From Reyranella massiliensis 521 (GTDB taxonomy: Bacteria > Pseudomonadota > Alphaproteobacteria > Reyranellales > Reyranellaceae): DNA of 64,000 nucleotides. Positions within the stretch are counted from its first letter, which is position 1; every line of letters begins with the position of its first letter. A program made the position numbers and the translations under genes. The DNA lies in contig NZ_HE997181.1 in the NCBI RefSeq assembly GCF_000312425.1, positions 1,393,486 through 1,457,485 of the forward strand, in the 5' to 3' direction. The notes beneath the pieces were generated by a model. That model searched no databases, was not told where the DNA came from, and worked only from the letters and a program-made list of their open reading frames with translations. Of the stretch, positions 23,315 through 31,841 are shown in pieces.

Positions 23315-23803
23315 GACCCGGAAGGTCCAGAACGTGTTGGCAGAGGCTGTAACCTTGCCGGCCGAGGAAACGACACGCGCCACTTCCTTGGCCGGCGCCG
23401 GGGTTTCCGGGGCTTCGTCGATCTGGAGTGCCTTGTTGGCTTCGGCTTCCTCGCGTTCGCGGCGGCGCTGCTCCTCCAGCTTGGCCCGCTGCCACGCATT
23501 AATGGCGGCCACGGCTGTGTCAGCGGCGTCCTGGACGGGCTTGGCGAGCTTCTGGAAAAACCCGTCGACCGTCTTGGCGTCCTTGTTGATCTGCTCCTTT
23601 TCGCCCTTGCGAGCCTTCTCGATCATCGAGAGGACGCCCTTCAGGGACTTGGCACGCTCGCTATAGTCGGCCAGATCATCGTCCACCATGATGGGCGACA
23701 GGGCTTCCAGGGCGAGCACGTCGGCCGCTTGCTGGGCCAGCGAGGCGTGATCGATATCCAGCCGTTCGGCCAGGGGCGGCTGGTTGTGACCGATGTTGCT
23801 CAT
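23276..23803 (-). CDS. Phage protein of unknown function, probably C-terminally truncated
   Basis: A 175-residue protein beginning SNIGHNQPPLAERLD, a start seen in many temperate phages of Alphaproteobacteria next to recombination genes. A long charged coiled coil (residues 90-135, RRREREEAEANK) is followed by GKVTASANTFWTFRV. In homologues that segment is followed by a further 40-50 residues. Here the frame changes character to MPSTCRAPNGQT and stops inside the integrase frame, as expected of a deletion joint. It overlaps the ERF gene by four bases (ATGA). Function is unknown. Confidence 0.65.
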   Translation of the reverse strand: MSNIGHNQPPLAERLDIDHASLAQQAADVLALEALSPIMVDDDLADYSERAKSLKGVLSMIEKARKGEKEQINKDAKTVDGFFQKLAKPVQDAADTAVAAINAWQRAKLEEQRRREREEAEANKALQIDEAPETPAPAKEVARVVSSAGKVTASANTFWTFRVMPSTCRAPNGQT

Positions 23804-24705
23804 GCTGCCACCTGCTGGGCGTTGCTGCGGACTTCATCGAAAGCGGCCTGAAGGCGCTCGTATTCCTCCGGCGCGGCTTCCTCCAGCCAGCCGAGAGGCG
23901 AGAACTTCGCGCCGGCCGGAACCACCTGCTGCTCCTTCCACCACTTGTCGAGGGAGCCGACATGCTGGCCGGGCAGGCGGATTGTCTGGATGGCGTTGTC
24001 GGTCCAGGTCTTGGCCTTCTCGGCAGCCGACTTCTTGCCGGGCGCGGCAGGCTTACCGGGCAGCGCACCCTTCTCGCGCGTCTCGTCGAGAGTGCCGTCG
24101 TTGCGCGCCTCGTCGACCCAGTTCGATCCGGTGTTGCGGCGCGGGCCGTTCTGGGCCTCGATATCGCGGCGAGCATCCTTGATGGAATCGGTGGCGGCCG
24201 TCATCATCGAGCCGCGACGTGCGGGCCGGAAATCGGTGCCAGCGTTCGCGGAGCCCACGCCGGGCTTATGGGGCTCGTCGCCACCATTGCGACCTGCCGC
24301 GCCGTTGCCGTCGTCATCTTCCTCGGGGGCAACGCCAGCCACAGCCATCAGGGCATAGCGCCGGCCGTAGGTGATGGCAGAGCCGACGCCGTGAGCATTC
24401 ATCTGCGTGCACGGCATCCAGAGCACATCGCTCATGTACTCCCCGCTAGTGTGGAGCAGGGTCGTCTCGATCTCCACGCCGTTGTTGACGGTGCGCGGAA
24501 ACTGCACGATGGACAGGCCATTGTCGGTCAGGGGCTTGCGCACGGCCTCCCACACCGACGACAGGTCGGCATACTTGGTCTTGAAGTGCGGATTGTTAGA
24601 GTCCTTCTTCGCGCCCTCGATGACCGACTGCGCCTTGCAGAGGGCCGCCGCCAGCTTGGCAATCTCCTGGGAGGGACCACAAAAGGCATTCGAGAACGAA
24701 GGCAA
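23800..24705 (-). CDS. ERF-superfamily single-strand DNA annealing protein
   Basis: A 301-residue phage recombination mediator of the ERF superfamily, which anneals complementary single strands during recombination or genome circularisation. The ERF domain spans about residues 13-130: EIAKLAAALCKAQSVIEGAKKDSNNPHFKTKYADLSSVWEAV, then GEYMSDVLWMPC and AHGVGSAITYGRRYALMAVAGVAPEEDDDGN. The rest is a linker and a C-terminal helical tail (WWKEQQ, EEYERLQAAFDEV). The first dozen residues (MPSFSNAFCGPS) are unlike the family and come from the junction with the late genes at about 24.7 kb, so the native start may have been lost. Confidence 0.85.
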   Translation of the reverse strand: MPSFSNAFCGPSQEIAKLAAALCKAQSVIEGAKKDSNNPHFKTKYADLSSVWEAVRKPLTDNGLSIVQFPRTVNNGVEIETTLLHTSGEYMSDVLWMPCTQMNAHGVGSAITYGRRYALMAVAGVAPEEDDDGNGAAGRNGGDEPHKPGVGSANAGTDFRPARRGSMMTAATDSIKDARRDIEAQNGPRRNTGSNWVDEARNDGTLDETREKGALPGKPAAPGKKSAAEKAKTWTDNAIQTIRLPGQHVGSLDKWWKEQQVVPAGAKFSPLGWLEEAAPEEYERLQAAFDEVRSNAQQVAA

Positions 24706-24706
24706 G

Positions 24707-25264
24707 ATGCGTGACGACTACGGCCGTGAACCGGCGGTCAAGGCGTATCGCACCGTCGTGCCCATGCTGGAGTCGGCCAAGGACGCGGCGACGCGCCCGA
24801 CGCGCGCGGCCGACCTCAACCTTGTGTACGCCTTCGCCAAGATGATGGACCCCGAGTCGGTAGTCCGCGAGAGCGAGACGGCGGGCGTGGTGGCGACGGC
24901 GAGCGTGGCCGACCGTCTGGCCGGGTATATCGGCCAGCTCAACGGACAGGCGATGCTCTCTCCCGAGACACGTCAGAAGCTCTTGAGCGAACTGGAATCG
25001 CGCTTCGGCGCCTTGAAGGCATCCAACGACGAAATCACGCGTGCCTATACGGAGACTGCCAAGTCCTACGGCCTGAACCCCGACCGCATTCTGTTCAACG
25101 TGCGCAGTGGCGGGAGTCCGCAGGCCCCGGTCGCCGGACCCGCCCCAGCGCCCAAATCCACCCCCGGCCAAATGCCCAAGATCACGGGCAATGACGACTA
25201 CGCCAAGCTGCCGAGCGGCACGACTTTCATTGCCCCGGACGGCACCACGAGGGTCAAGCCATGA
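24707..25264 (+). CDS. C-terminal fragment of a phage virion/DNA-ejection-type protein
   Basis: A 185-residue frame starting at an ATG within EGKMRDDYGREPAVKAYRTVVPML and continuing DLNLVYAFAKMMDPESVVRE to a proline-rich linker. This block is, from memory, the C-terminal domain of long phage internal or ejection proteins, where it follows hundreds of upstream residues. The missing N-terminal part, immediately next to the ERF gene, indicates a deletion. Translation could begin at 24707 behind GAAGG. It overlaps the next gene by four bases (ATGA), the order expected of an ejection-protein cassette. Confidence 0.55.
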   Translation: MRDDYGREPAVKAYRTVVPMLESAKDAATRPTRAADLNLVYAFAKMMDPESVVRESETAGVVATASVADRLAGYIGQLNGQAMLSPETRQKLLSELESRFGALKASNDEITRAYTETAKSYGLNPDRILFNVRSGGSPQAPVAGPAPAPKSTPGQMPKITGNDDYAKLPSGTTFIAPDGTTRVKP

Positions 25265-27252
25265 GCTGGCAGGACGCTCCCATCGTGCAGGGCGGCACCT
25301 CGTGGCAGGACGCGCCCCAGGCGTCGTTCCTGGACCGCGCGGGCCGATATGCGAAGGGCGTGCTGCGCGAGGCCGGCCAAGGCTTGACCTTGGGGTTTGG
25401 CGACGAAATCGGCGCGGCCATCGACGCAACGCTGCCGGCGCGCGAGCTGATCTCACAGGTACGCCCCATCTCCCAAGCGGAAAACTGGCAGGCCCGGTAC
25501 GACGAAAACCTCGCGCGCGAGCGTGGTGAACGCAGGCAGTTTGCCGAGCAGAACCCCACGACGGCAACCGCGGCGAATGTCGGTGGCGCGGTCGCGGGGG
25601 CGACGCTTCTGCCGGCCTCTATGTTCGCTGGCGCCACGCTTCCCATGAATATCGCGAAGGGCGCGGCCACCGGCGCTGCCCTTGGTGGGGCTCAGGGATT
25701 TGGCGAAGGCGAGGGCGGGCTTGGCAATCGCCTCAGGGGCGGTGGCACCGGCGCACTGATCGGTGGCGCCATCGGCGCGGCCGCTCCCGTGGTTAGCAGC
25801 GCCATCGGCTACGGCTACGAGAAAGCTGCCCCCAAGGTCCTCAACTTCATCGCCAACAAGGCCGATGACTACGCGCCGAAGGTGGTTCCCGGCTCTCTCT
25901 CGGCGGCCGCTCCCGAAGGCGGGATGGTCACGCAGGACAGCCTCGCGGCCACGATTGCCGACAGCTCGCGCGGCGCGGCCAATCGCATCGAGGGCGACGC
26001 GGCGGTCAAGCGCCTCGCAACGGAGATGGCGCGTTCCGGCGGTTCGACGCAGGCACGCCAGAAGCTCGCGGAACTGGGCGAGGGGGCCTTCCTCGCGGAT
26101 ACCAGCAAGGGCGCCGGCCGTCTGGCCAATCTCGGTGCGATCCTGCCGGGCGAAGCGGGGGAGAAGTACACGGCCGCCTTCGGGCAGCGTAATGCGCAGA
26201 CCGGACAGCGCTTCCTCAACACTCTGGGCGACGAAGCCAAGCGGCCCTCGATGTTCGACGCCCAGCAGTTCCTCGACAAGTACCGCAGCGCCAAGGGATC
26301 GCAGATTTACGATCCCGTGCTGCGCAATGGACAGTTCAACATCTCGCCCGAGATGGACGACCTACTGAAGGTCCCGGCCATCCGCGAAACCATGGACCAG
26401 ATCATCGCGGACGCCAGCAAGTATGGCGTGGACCTTGGTGCCGCGGAAGCTGCGCATCTCGTGAAGCAGACGCTCAACAAGAATGTCGAGGCGGCCTTCC
26501 AGAGCGGCAAGGCGATAAACAAGGACATGGTGCGCAAGGCGGGCGATGCCTGGGAGAAGGCCCTGTGGAGTGCCAACCCGGCCATCCGCGAGGCCGACAC
26601 GGCCTATGCGCAGATCGCCTCTCTGCCGGACTGGCTGGAGCGCGGCGCCAACTTCATGAAGGCCGGACAAGGTGAAGCTGCCGTAAGTGTCTCGCCCGCG
26701 GCGCTGGCGGCCGACTTGCCTGGTGCCACCGGGCCGCAGATGCAGTCCTTCCGCACCGGCTCGACCAACGTCATGCGCGACGCGGCCACGAGCGGGCCCG
26801 AGTCCACACGCCGGCTGGCGAAGGCCATAGCCGACAACGAGATCATGCAGCAGAAGCTTGCGGAGATTTACGGCCCGCAGGTTGCCGACGATCTGATGCG
26901 CCGATCCGCAGCGGAGCGCACCTTTGCCAAGACGCAGGGGACGGTACTGGGCGGGTCGCAGACCGCCGAGCGCACGGCGGCCATTGCCGACGATGCCGCG
27001 CTCACGATCCCGACCGGCAGCAGCTCGCCCGTCTCGCTCCTTCAAGCCTTCTTTGATCGTTACGCCAAGATGCGGCAGCCCAACGAGGCCGTGCGCTCCC
27101 GGCTGGCCGATCTCCTCGCCAATCCCGACGCGGCGGCGAACGCGGAAACGCTTCGTCTCGTTGACGAAATCCTACGCCAGCAGACCGGCGCCCGTCCCTT
27201 CGCGGCGGGTGTAGCGGGCGCGGCTGGCGGCAACTTCTCGGCACCGAGGTAG
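25261..27252 (+). CDS. Large phage internal virion/ejection-like protein
   Basis: A 663-residue protein. It starts with two copies of SWQDAP (residues 2-7 and 14-19), a motif common in phage ejection proteins. A glycine/alanine-rich membrane-active stretch (about 105-185: GGAVAGATLL, GAATGAALGGAQGFGEGEGG, GALIGGAIGAAAP) follows, and then a long mostly helical region. The glycine-zipper segment suggests insertion in the host membrane during DNA delivery. No catalytic motif was recognised. The gene is intact, with plus-strand neighbours overlapping or within a few bases. Function is inferred from position and composition. Confidence 0.6.
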   Translation: MSWQDAPIVQGGTSWQDAPQASFLDRAGRYAKGVLREAGQGLTLGFGDEIGAAIDATLPARELISQVRPISQAENWQARYDENLARERGERRQFAEQNPTTATAANVGGAVAGATLLPASMFAGATLPMNIAKGAATGAALGGAQGFGEGEGGLGNRLRGGGTGALIGGAIGAAAPVVSSAIGYGYEKAAPKVLNFIANKADDYAPKVVPGSLSAAAPEGGMVTQDSLAATIADSSRGAANRIEGDAAVKRLATEMARSGGSTQARQKLAELGEGAFLADTSKGAGRLANLGAILPGEAGEKYTAAFGQRNAQTGQRFLNTLGDEAKRPSMFDAQQFLDKYRSAKGSQIYDPVLRNGQFNISPEMDDLLKVPAIRETMDQIIADASKYGVDLGAAEAAHLVKQTLNKNVEAAFQSGKAINKDMVRKAGDAWEKALWSANPAIREADTAYAQIASLPDWLERGANFMKAGQGEAAVSVSPAALAADLPGATGPQMQSFRTGSTNVMRDAATSGPESTRRLAKAIADNEIMQQKLAEIYGPQVADDLMRRSAAERTFAKTQGTVLGGSQTAERTAAIADDAALTIPTGSSSPVSLLQAFFDRYAKMRQPNEAVRSRLADLLANPDAAANAETLRLVDEILRQQTGARPFAAGVAGAAGGNFSAPR

Positions 27253-27254
27253 AG

Positions 27255-28523
27255 ATGCCCCGCAACGGATCTGGCCAGTACCTCCTTCCGCAACCGGCCT
27301 TCGTGCCGGGGACGACGATTGCCTCGTCTCCGATGAACTCCGACCTGTCGGATATGGGCGCCGCGATCTCTCAGTCGATCTCGAAGGACGGGCAGACGAC
27401 CTACACCGGCAACCAGCCGATGGGAGGCAACAAGCTCACCGGGCTCGGTGACGGCACCGCGTCGACCGATTCGGTGAACCTGGGGCAGGTGGCGGATGGC
27501 GTTCTGACCTATGGCGGCGTTGCCACGGGAAGCGCGAATGCGATCGTGATCGCTCCCGCCCCTGGCATCACGACCTACGAAGTCGGACAGATGTTCAGCT
27601 TCAAGGCCGCGGCCAATAACACGGGCGCAGTGACAGTGAATGTGAACGGCGTCGGCGCTGGCGCGGTGACGTGGCCCGATGGGTCGGCGCTCGTGGCCGA
27701 CGATATCGTTTCTGGCGGGATGTACGAGATCGAGGTGGCGGCAGCCACTCCGGTCTTTCACATGCAGACCGGCGCCAATGTGGCGGCCACGCAGGCCGCA
27801 GGCAACAGCACCCGCAAGATCGCCACGACGGCCTTCGTGCAGGGGGTGGCGGCAAAGGTCTACGTACAAACCTTCACGAGCAGCGGCACCTACACCCCAC
27901 ACGCCGGCATGGTGAACTGCATCATCGAGTGCGTCGGCGGCGGTGGTGGCGGTGGCGGCGTCAATGGCGCGGCGTCTAACTCTGCGGCGTCGGGCGGTGG
28001 GGGCGGCGGCGGGTACGCATCCAAGCTAGCCACTGCTGCTGATATTGGAGAATCGAAGGCGGTCACGGTGGGCGCGGGGGGCGCGGGGGGATCTGCGGGT
28101 GCCAACAACGGCTCTGCCGGTGGCGACACGTCGGTTGGCTCTTTGTGCATCGCCAAGGGCGGCTCGGGTGGCGTCGCGGCGAGCCCGGTCGGGAACGTCT
28201 TCAATGGCGCTGGCGGTGCTGGTGGCGTGGCCGGGACTGGCGACATGGCGCGCGCGGGACAGCCGGGGCTTCCGGGCATTGGCGGCCAGAACGCTATCAC
28301 TGCATGGCCCTCAGGCGGCGCGGGCGGCTCGACGCCGGTCGGCGGCGGCGCGGCGGGCGTTTCTCTTTCCGGCGCTGCATCCACGACCGTCGCGGGCTCG
28401 CACGCGCCAGCCAATACGGGCGGCGGTGGCTCGGGCGCGCTGGCTTTCAACACGTCATCGACGGCAGCGGGCGGCAACGGCTCGGCCGGCTTCGTTCGCA
28501 TCACCGAATTCTGCAACCAGTGA
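27255..28523 (+). CDS. Phage tail-fibre-like protein, glycine-rich
   Basis: A 422-residue protein. The N-terminal part (MPRNGSGQYLLP, MNSDLSDMGAAISQSISKDGQT, NKLTGLGDGTASTDSVNLGQV) is the usual virion-attachment region of tail fibres. The middle has a beta-rich repeat (GAVTVNVNGVGAG). The last 190 residues are an extremely glycine-rich domain starting VQTFTSSGTYTP and ending SAGFVRITEF, matching the glycine-rich fibre-tip domains that form polyglycine-II-like bundles and bind receptors. It starts two bases after the ejection protein stop. Likely part of the adhesion apparatus. Confidence 0.75.
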   Translation: MPRNGSGQYLLPQPAFVPGTTIASSPMNSDLSDMGAAISQSISKDGQTTYTGNQPMGGNKLTGLGDGTASTDSVNLGQVADGVLTYGGVATGSANAIVIAPAPGITTYEVGQMFSFKAAANNTGAVTVNVNGVGAGAVTWPDGSALVADDIVSGGMYEIEVAAATPVFHMQTGANVAATQAAGNSTRKIATTAFVQGVAAKVYVQTFTSSGTYTPHAGMVNCIIECVGGGGGGGGVNGAASNSAASGGGGGGGYASKLATAADIGESKAVTVGAGGAGGSAGANNGSAGGDTSVGSLCIAKGGSGGVAASPVGNVFNGAGGAGGVAGTGDMARAGQPGLPGIGGQNAITAWPSGGAGGSTPVGGGAAGVSLSGAASTTVAGSHAPANTGGGGSGALAFNTSSTAAGGNGSAGFVRITEFCNQ

Positions 28524-28530
28524 GGCAGGC

Positions 28531-28842
28531 ATGTATCCCGATCTGAAGAAGACCTCTTGGACGCCTCAGACGGTCGCCGCAAATCAGGCCGCGACTGCGC
28601 TCGGGAGCGCTGGAGCAAAGGGCGATTACCTCGCGCGGCTTATCTGCACGGTCGCGACGCCCGCTACAGCTCAGGTTCAGATCAAGGACGGCAGCGGCTC
28701 GGCCTACACGATCCTGCCGAACAGCCCGGGTGGAGGAATCGGAACCTACACTATCGAGATCGGCGCCTGCTCTCAGATCGGCGCTTGGCAGGTTGTCACC
28801 GGGGCCGGTGTCACCGTCCTTGCCGTCGGGATGTTCACCTGA
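28531..28842 (+). CDS. Small phage structural protein, unknown
   Basis: A 103-residue, probably beta-rich protein starting MYPDLKKTSWTPQTVAANQAATA, with VQIKDGSGSAYTILPNSPGGGIG in the middle. It lies between fibre genes, seven bases after one and overlapping the next by one base (TGATG). A fibre cap, chaperone or decoration protein is possible; no family was recognised. Confidence 0.6.
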   Translation: MYPDLKKTSWTPQTVAANQAATALGSAGAKGDYLARLICTVATPATAQVQIKDGSGSAYTILPNSPGGGIGTYTIEIGACSQIGAWQVVTGAGVTVLAVGMFT

Positions 28843-30731
28843 TGGCTGATATTCCCTACACGTTCTCTGATCGAGCCGGACGGGTCCCTGGATCTTACCT
28901 GGATGCAGACCTTGAGTTTGTGCGTGACGTCAGTAATGCCACGGGGACTCTACGGACCCCAAACGGCGGCACTGGCAACACGTCGCTGACCAACAACGGC
29001 GTGATGATCGGACAGGGCACAAATGCCGTTGCCGTGACCGCCCCGCTCGCGGACGGCGAGGTGCTGGCCGGCAACACAGGCGCCGCGCCCACGGGCCAGA
29101 CCATCGAGACTATCCTGCAGGCCAAGCCCAGCGTCTCCTTCGAGACGATTGCGCTACTCAAAGGCTACCAAGGCCCCGCCACCGGCGTCCTTGTCACGGA
29201 AGAGGGGCGAGGTGGCGAATTCGCGTGGCGATCCGGCGACCAGTCCGCGAACGTCACCGCTGATCCGCGAGGGGGCGTATGGGTTGCGCCCGATAGCGGT
29301 CCGACTGGCGCTACCGGCGCGTGGCAGCGCCTGTTCGACGGTCCTGTTCACATTAAATGGCTTTGCGAGGGCGTAGGCGACGAGACGGAGGGCATTAACG
29401 CATTCCTGGCGCTCGCCCCGGTCTACAAGGACCTGTACATCGACGCCGGGGCGTACAACTTCACCATGGCCCTGACGCCGGTGCTGGGGACCGGGCTTCG
29501 CATCGCGGGGCCGGGGCTGCTCCAATATACCGGGAGCAGCCAGACTCCGGGCGACCTCGTTACGTTCGGCGACGGCACCAACGTCTACGAGGACCTGAAC
29601 CTGTACGACTTCACTGTCGGCAGTACGACGGTGCTTACGTCAGGCGCGGCCATCCGCATCAAGAAGTACGTCAACATCGAGGTCAATCTCCTCATCAACG
29701 GCATTCCTGGCGGCAACGGCAACCTGTGGGATGGCGTCTGGTTCGACAAGTCATCGACGTGGAATCTGAACTCCTCGCTGATCTATACGCGTAACAGGCA
29801 GGTAATTTGGAACGAGGGCTCGGGAGGCCATCTCAACAGCGCGTGGGTTGCGGGAAGCAGGTCGCCCGCAAACGGCGTCGCCAGCATCCACTGCGGCGGC
29901 GGCTGCGGCGGGCTTCATACCGAGATGGTGCGTCAACAGAACAGCACCATTGGCTTGCTGATCGACACGACCATCAGCGGGACGGGCAACACGCAAATTT
30001 TCATCGCATCGGATAGTGAGTTCGATCTCAATCTGACCGCCGGCATGAAAGTCGACGATACGTCCGTCAACACGCTTTCGAAGGTCATCTATGCGGAGGG
30101 TTGGTTTGCGGGCACGACCGGCGGGGACAATCTGCTGATCACGAATTGGACCGGCGGCGACGTTCGTTCCAGCCTAGGCGTCTTCAAGAACGCCAGCGGC
30201 AGCGGAATCGTCTGCAACGACAACTCCGTCACGATGGTTCTCGGCAAGTCCGTCGAACTGGCCGACAACGGCGCCTATGGCGTGACCGGCTCGGCGGAAT
30301 TGACAATCGAATGCAGCGCAGTTCCGATCAACAACGTCAGCGCGCCGTTCGGCTCGAACATCACATCAAGGAACACGCGCTACGGCACCGATGTGATCCG
30401 GATGAGCCCGACATCGGGTTGGATTACGGACGCCAGCGACAACGTTGTCACGATTGCCAACGGCGCCAATGCGGCTATCGCGGCAGGCGCTGGCCTTATC
30501 GTGATTTCCAATCCGAACGATGGAGATGTGGGCATGTATCTCTGCGGCGGCGGTGCGTCGCCGCTGGTAGCAGCCTCTACGGGTTCAACATGGGTCGCGT
30601 CCACCACCACGCCGGGGGCAGGGAAAGCTTCAATCGCCTTCGACGGCGCAAGCGCTTACCGGATTTACAATAATGCGGGCGGATCGAGAGACTTCGCCGT
30701 GGCTCTGACGCGCGTCAGGTCCGGCATCTAG
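28842..30731 (+). CDS. Phage tailspike-like protein
   Basis: A 629-residue protein with a short attachment domain (ADIPYTFSDRAGRVPGSYLDADLEF, TPNGGTGNTSLTNNG) and then a Pectate-lyase-3/tailspike-type start (FETIALLKGY, VHIKWLCEGVGDETEGINAFLALAP). A long asparagine, glycine and threonine-rich stretch typical of right-handed beta-helices follows. Such spikes bind and often cut surface polysaccharide. Catalytic residues were not identified. The 3' end overlaps the methyltransferase gene on the other strand by 17 bases. Confidence 0.7.
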   Translation: MADIPYTFSDRAGRVPGSYLDADLEFVRDVSNATGTLRTPNGGTGNTSLTNNGVMIGQGTNAVAVTAPLADGEVLAGNTGAAPTGQTIETILQAKPSVSFETIALLKGYQGPATGVLVTEEGRGGEFAWRSGDQSANVTADPRGGVWVAPDSGPTGATGAWQRLFDGPVHIKWLCEGVGDETEGINAFLALAPVYKDLYIDAGAYNFTMALTPVLGTGLRIAGPGLLQYTGSSQTPGDLVTFGDGTNVYEDLNLYDFTVGSTTVLTSGAAIRIKKYVNIEVNLLINGIPGGNGNLWDGVWFDKSSTWNLNSSLIYTRNRQVIWNEGSGGHLNSAWVAGSRSPANGVASIHCGGGCGGLHTEMVRQQNSTIGLLIDTTISGTGNTQIFIASDSEFDLNLTAGMKVDDTSVNTLSKVIYAEGWFAGTTGGDNLLITNWTGGDVRSSLGVFKNASGSGIVCNDNSVTMVLGKSVELADNGAYGVTGSAELTIECSAVPINNVSAPFGSNITSRNTRYGTDVIRMSPTSGWITDASDNVVTIANGANAAIAAGAGLIVISNPNDGDVGMYLCGGGASPLVAASTGSTWVASTTTPGAGKASIAFDGASAYRIYNNAGGSRDFAVALTRVRSGI

Positions 30732-31464
30732 CCGCCCAGATGATTGCCTCGAAGCCATGAAGCGCCCAGGTCCCCGGTTTGATCCAACCGCTCTCGACGG
30801 ACTCGTGTTCGTTGTACAGCCCGAGCAGCATGTCTGCGAGGGGGCGGTATTCCGGCGCGGACACGATGAACTCGAACCCCCGCATGGTCGCCACGATTTC
30901 GTGGAAGGACGGCGGCCGTCCTTGATGGGTTCCGTCGTCGAAGTAGTTGAGGCCGCCTCGCCGCGACGGCAGGGAAGCGCTGAGTTCGGACGGAAAGAGC
31001 ATGTAGATTTCGCCGCCGGGCTTCACTGCACCGAGCATGGCGGCGAGCGTCGCGCCCCGGTCGTTGCAGTGCTCCAGATTGTGGGTGGAGATGACCCCTT
31101 CGAATTGCCCCAGCGTCGCGATCTTGCCGGCGAACTCCTCCGGGCTGACAAGAACATACTCGTTGGCGGCCATTGGCCGATCCTGGTTGTAGTCTCCGAC
31201 ATCGAGACCGACGTAGTAGCAGTCCGGGCGAATGTCTTTTACCCGAAAGGGCGCGTTGTTCCCGCAACCCACGTCGAGGATGCGAGCGCCGCTTGGCAGG
31301 CCGCGAAGAAAGGACACCTGGGATGTGAACATCCCATTGTCTTCCCGCCTGTCGTAGATGCTCCAGTCGCCGCCGGCCTTGGCTGCCGCCGCCGCCCGCG
31401 CGCGACCGATCGTGGAGAGAGTTTCGAATTTGGCCTGAATGGCGGCGCGAACAGTATCGAGCAT
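30715..31464 (-). CDS. Class I SAM-dependent methyltransferase carried by the prophage
   Basis: A 249-residue methyltransferase (Methyltransf_11/23 type). SAM motifs are ARILDVGCGNNAPFR (motif I, about residues 60-74), YVGLDVGDY (motif II), GQFEGVISTHNLEHCNDRG (motif IV) and KPGGEIYMLFP (motif VI). The target could be a glycan, lipid or small molecule; motifs for DNA methylation are absent. It is alone on the minus strand between spike and lysis genes, which marks it as cargo. Modification of the surface structure recognised by the spike is one possibility. Confidence 0.78.
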   Translation of the reverse strand: MLDTVRAAIQAKFETLSTIGRARAAAAAKAGGDWSIYDRREDNGMFTSQVSFLRGLPSGARILDVGCGNNAPFRVKDIRPDCYYVGLDVGDYNQDRPMAANEYVLVSPEEFAGKIATLGQFEGVISTHNLEHCNDRGATLAAMLGAVKPGGEIYMLFPSELSASLPSRRGGLNYFDDGTHQGRPPSFHEIVATMRGFEFIVSAPEYRPLADMLLGLYNEHESVESGWIKPGTWALHGFEAIIWAARCRT

Positions 31465-31508
31465 GCGAGAGAGCCTATCCGAACGGGGGTAGGTCGGGAA
31501 GGCGCCTC

Positions 31509-31838
31509 ATGACTGAGCAGGCATCCAAAGACAGCCGGGGCATGCAGGCCTACCGCTGGTGGATGAGTGTCGGCCTCGCGGCGACCACGACGCTGGCGGG
31601 ATTGATCCTGTCTACCGTGCAGAAGACGGCGGACGACGTGACGGCCCTCAAGGTGGGCTTCTCGACACTCAGCGCCAACCAACTCCACCAAAGCACGCGC
31701 ATAGACGCCATCGAGCGCCGGAACGACCAGCAAGACGAGAAGATCGGGGACCTGCAGCGGCAGGTCTGGCGGATGACGCCGGGTGTGCCGCCCAGCGCGG
31801 CCGAAGAGCAGCAGCGCCAACAGTGGCAGCGGAGATAG
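31509..31838 (+). CDS. Phage membrane protein with coiled coil, possible holin-class protein
   Basis: A 109-residue protein with one membrane segment (about residues 19-38, MSVGLAATTTLAGLILSTV). A coiled coil follows (IDAIERRNDQQDEKIGDLQRQV), with a charged C terminus. It immediately precedes the endolysin gene (three-base gap), the usual holin position. Single-pass proteins with a periplasmic coil also occur as phage accessory membrane proteins, so the holin call is tentative. Confidence 0.5.
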   Translation: MTEQASKDSRGMQAYRWWMSVGLAATTTLAGLILSTVQKTADDVTALKVGFSTLSANQLHQSTRIDAIERRNDQQDEKIGDLQRQVWRMTPGVPPSAAEEQQRQQWQRR

Positions 31839-31841
31839 AAG

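Noticed and set aside
22368-23495. Full-length 375-residue integrase starting at GTG 23495
   Set aside because: The first 60 codons are the wrong frame of the neighbouring phage gene and contain no recombinase-like sequence.
27900-28500. Minus-strand proline-rich open frame (242 codons) opposite the glycine-rich fibre domain
   Set aside because: Proline and alanine richness is the mirror of glycine codons on the other strand; no start signal or known domain.
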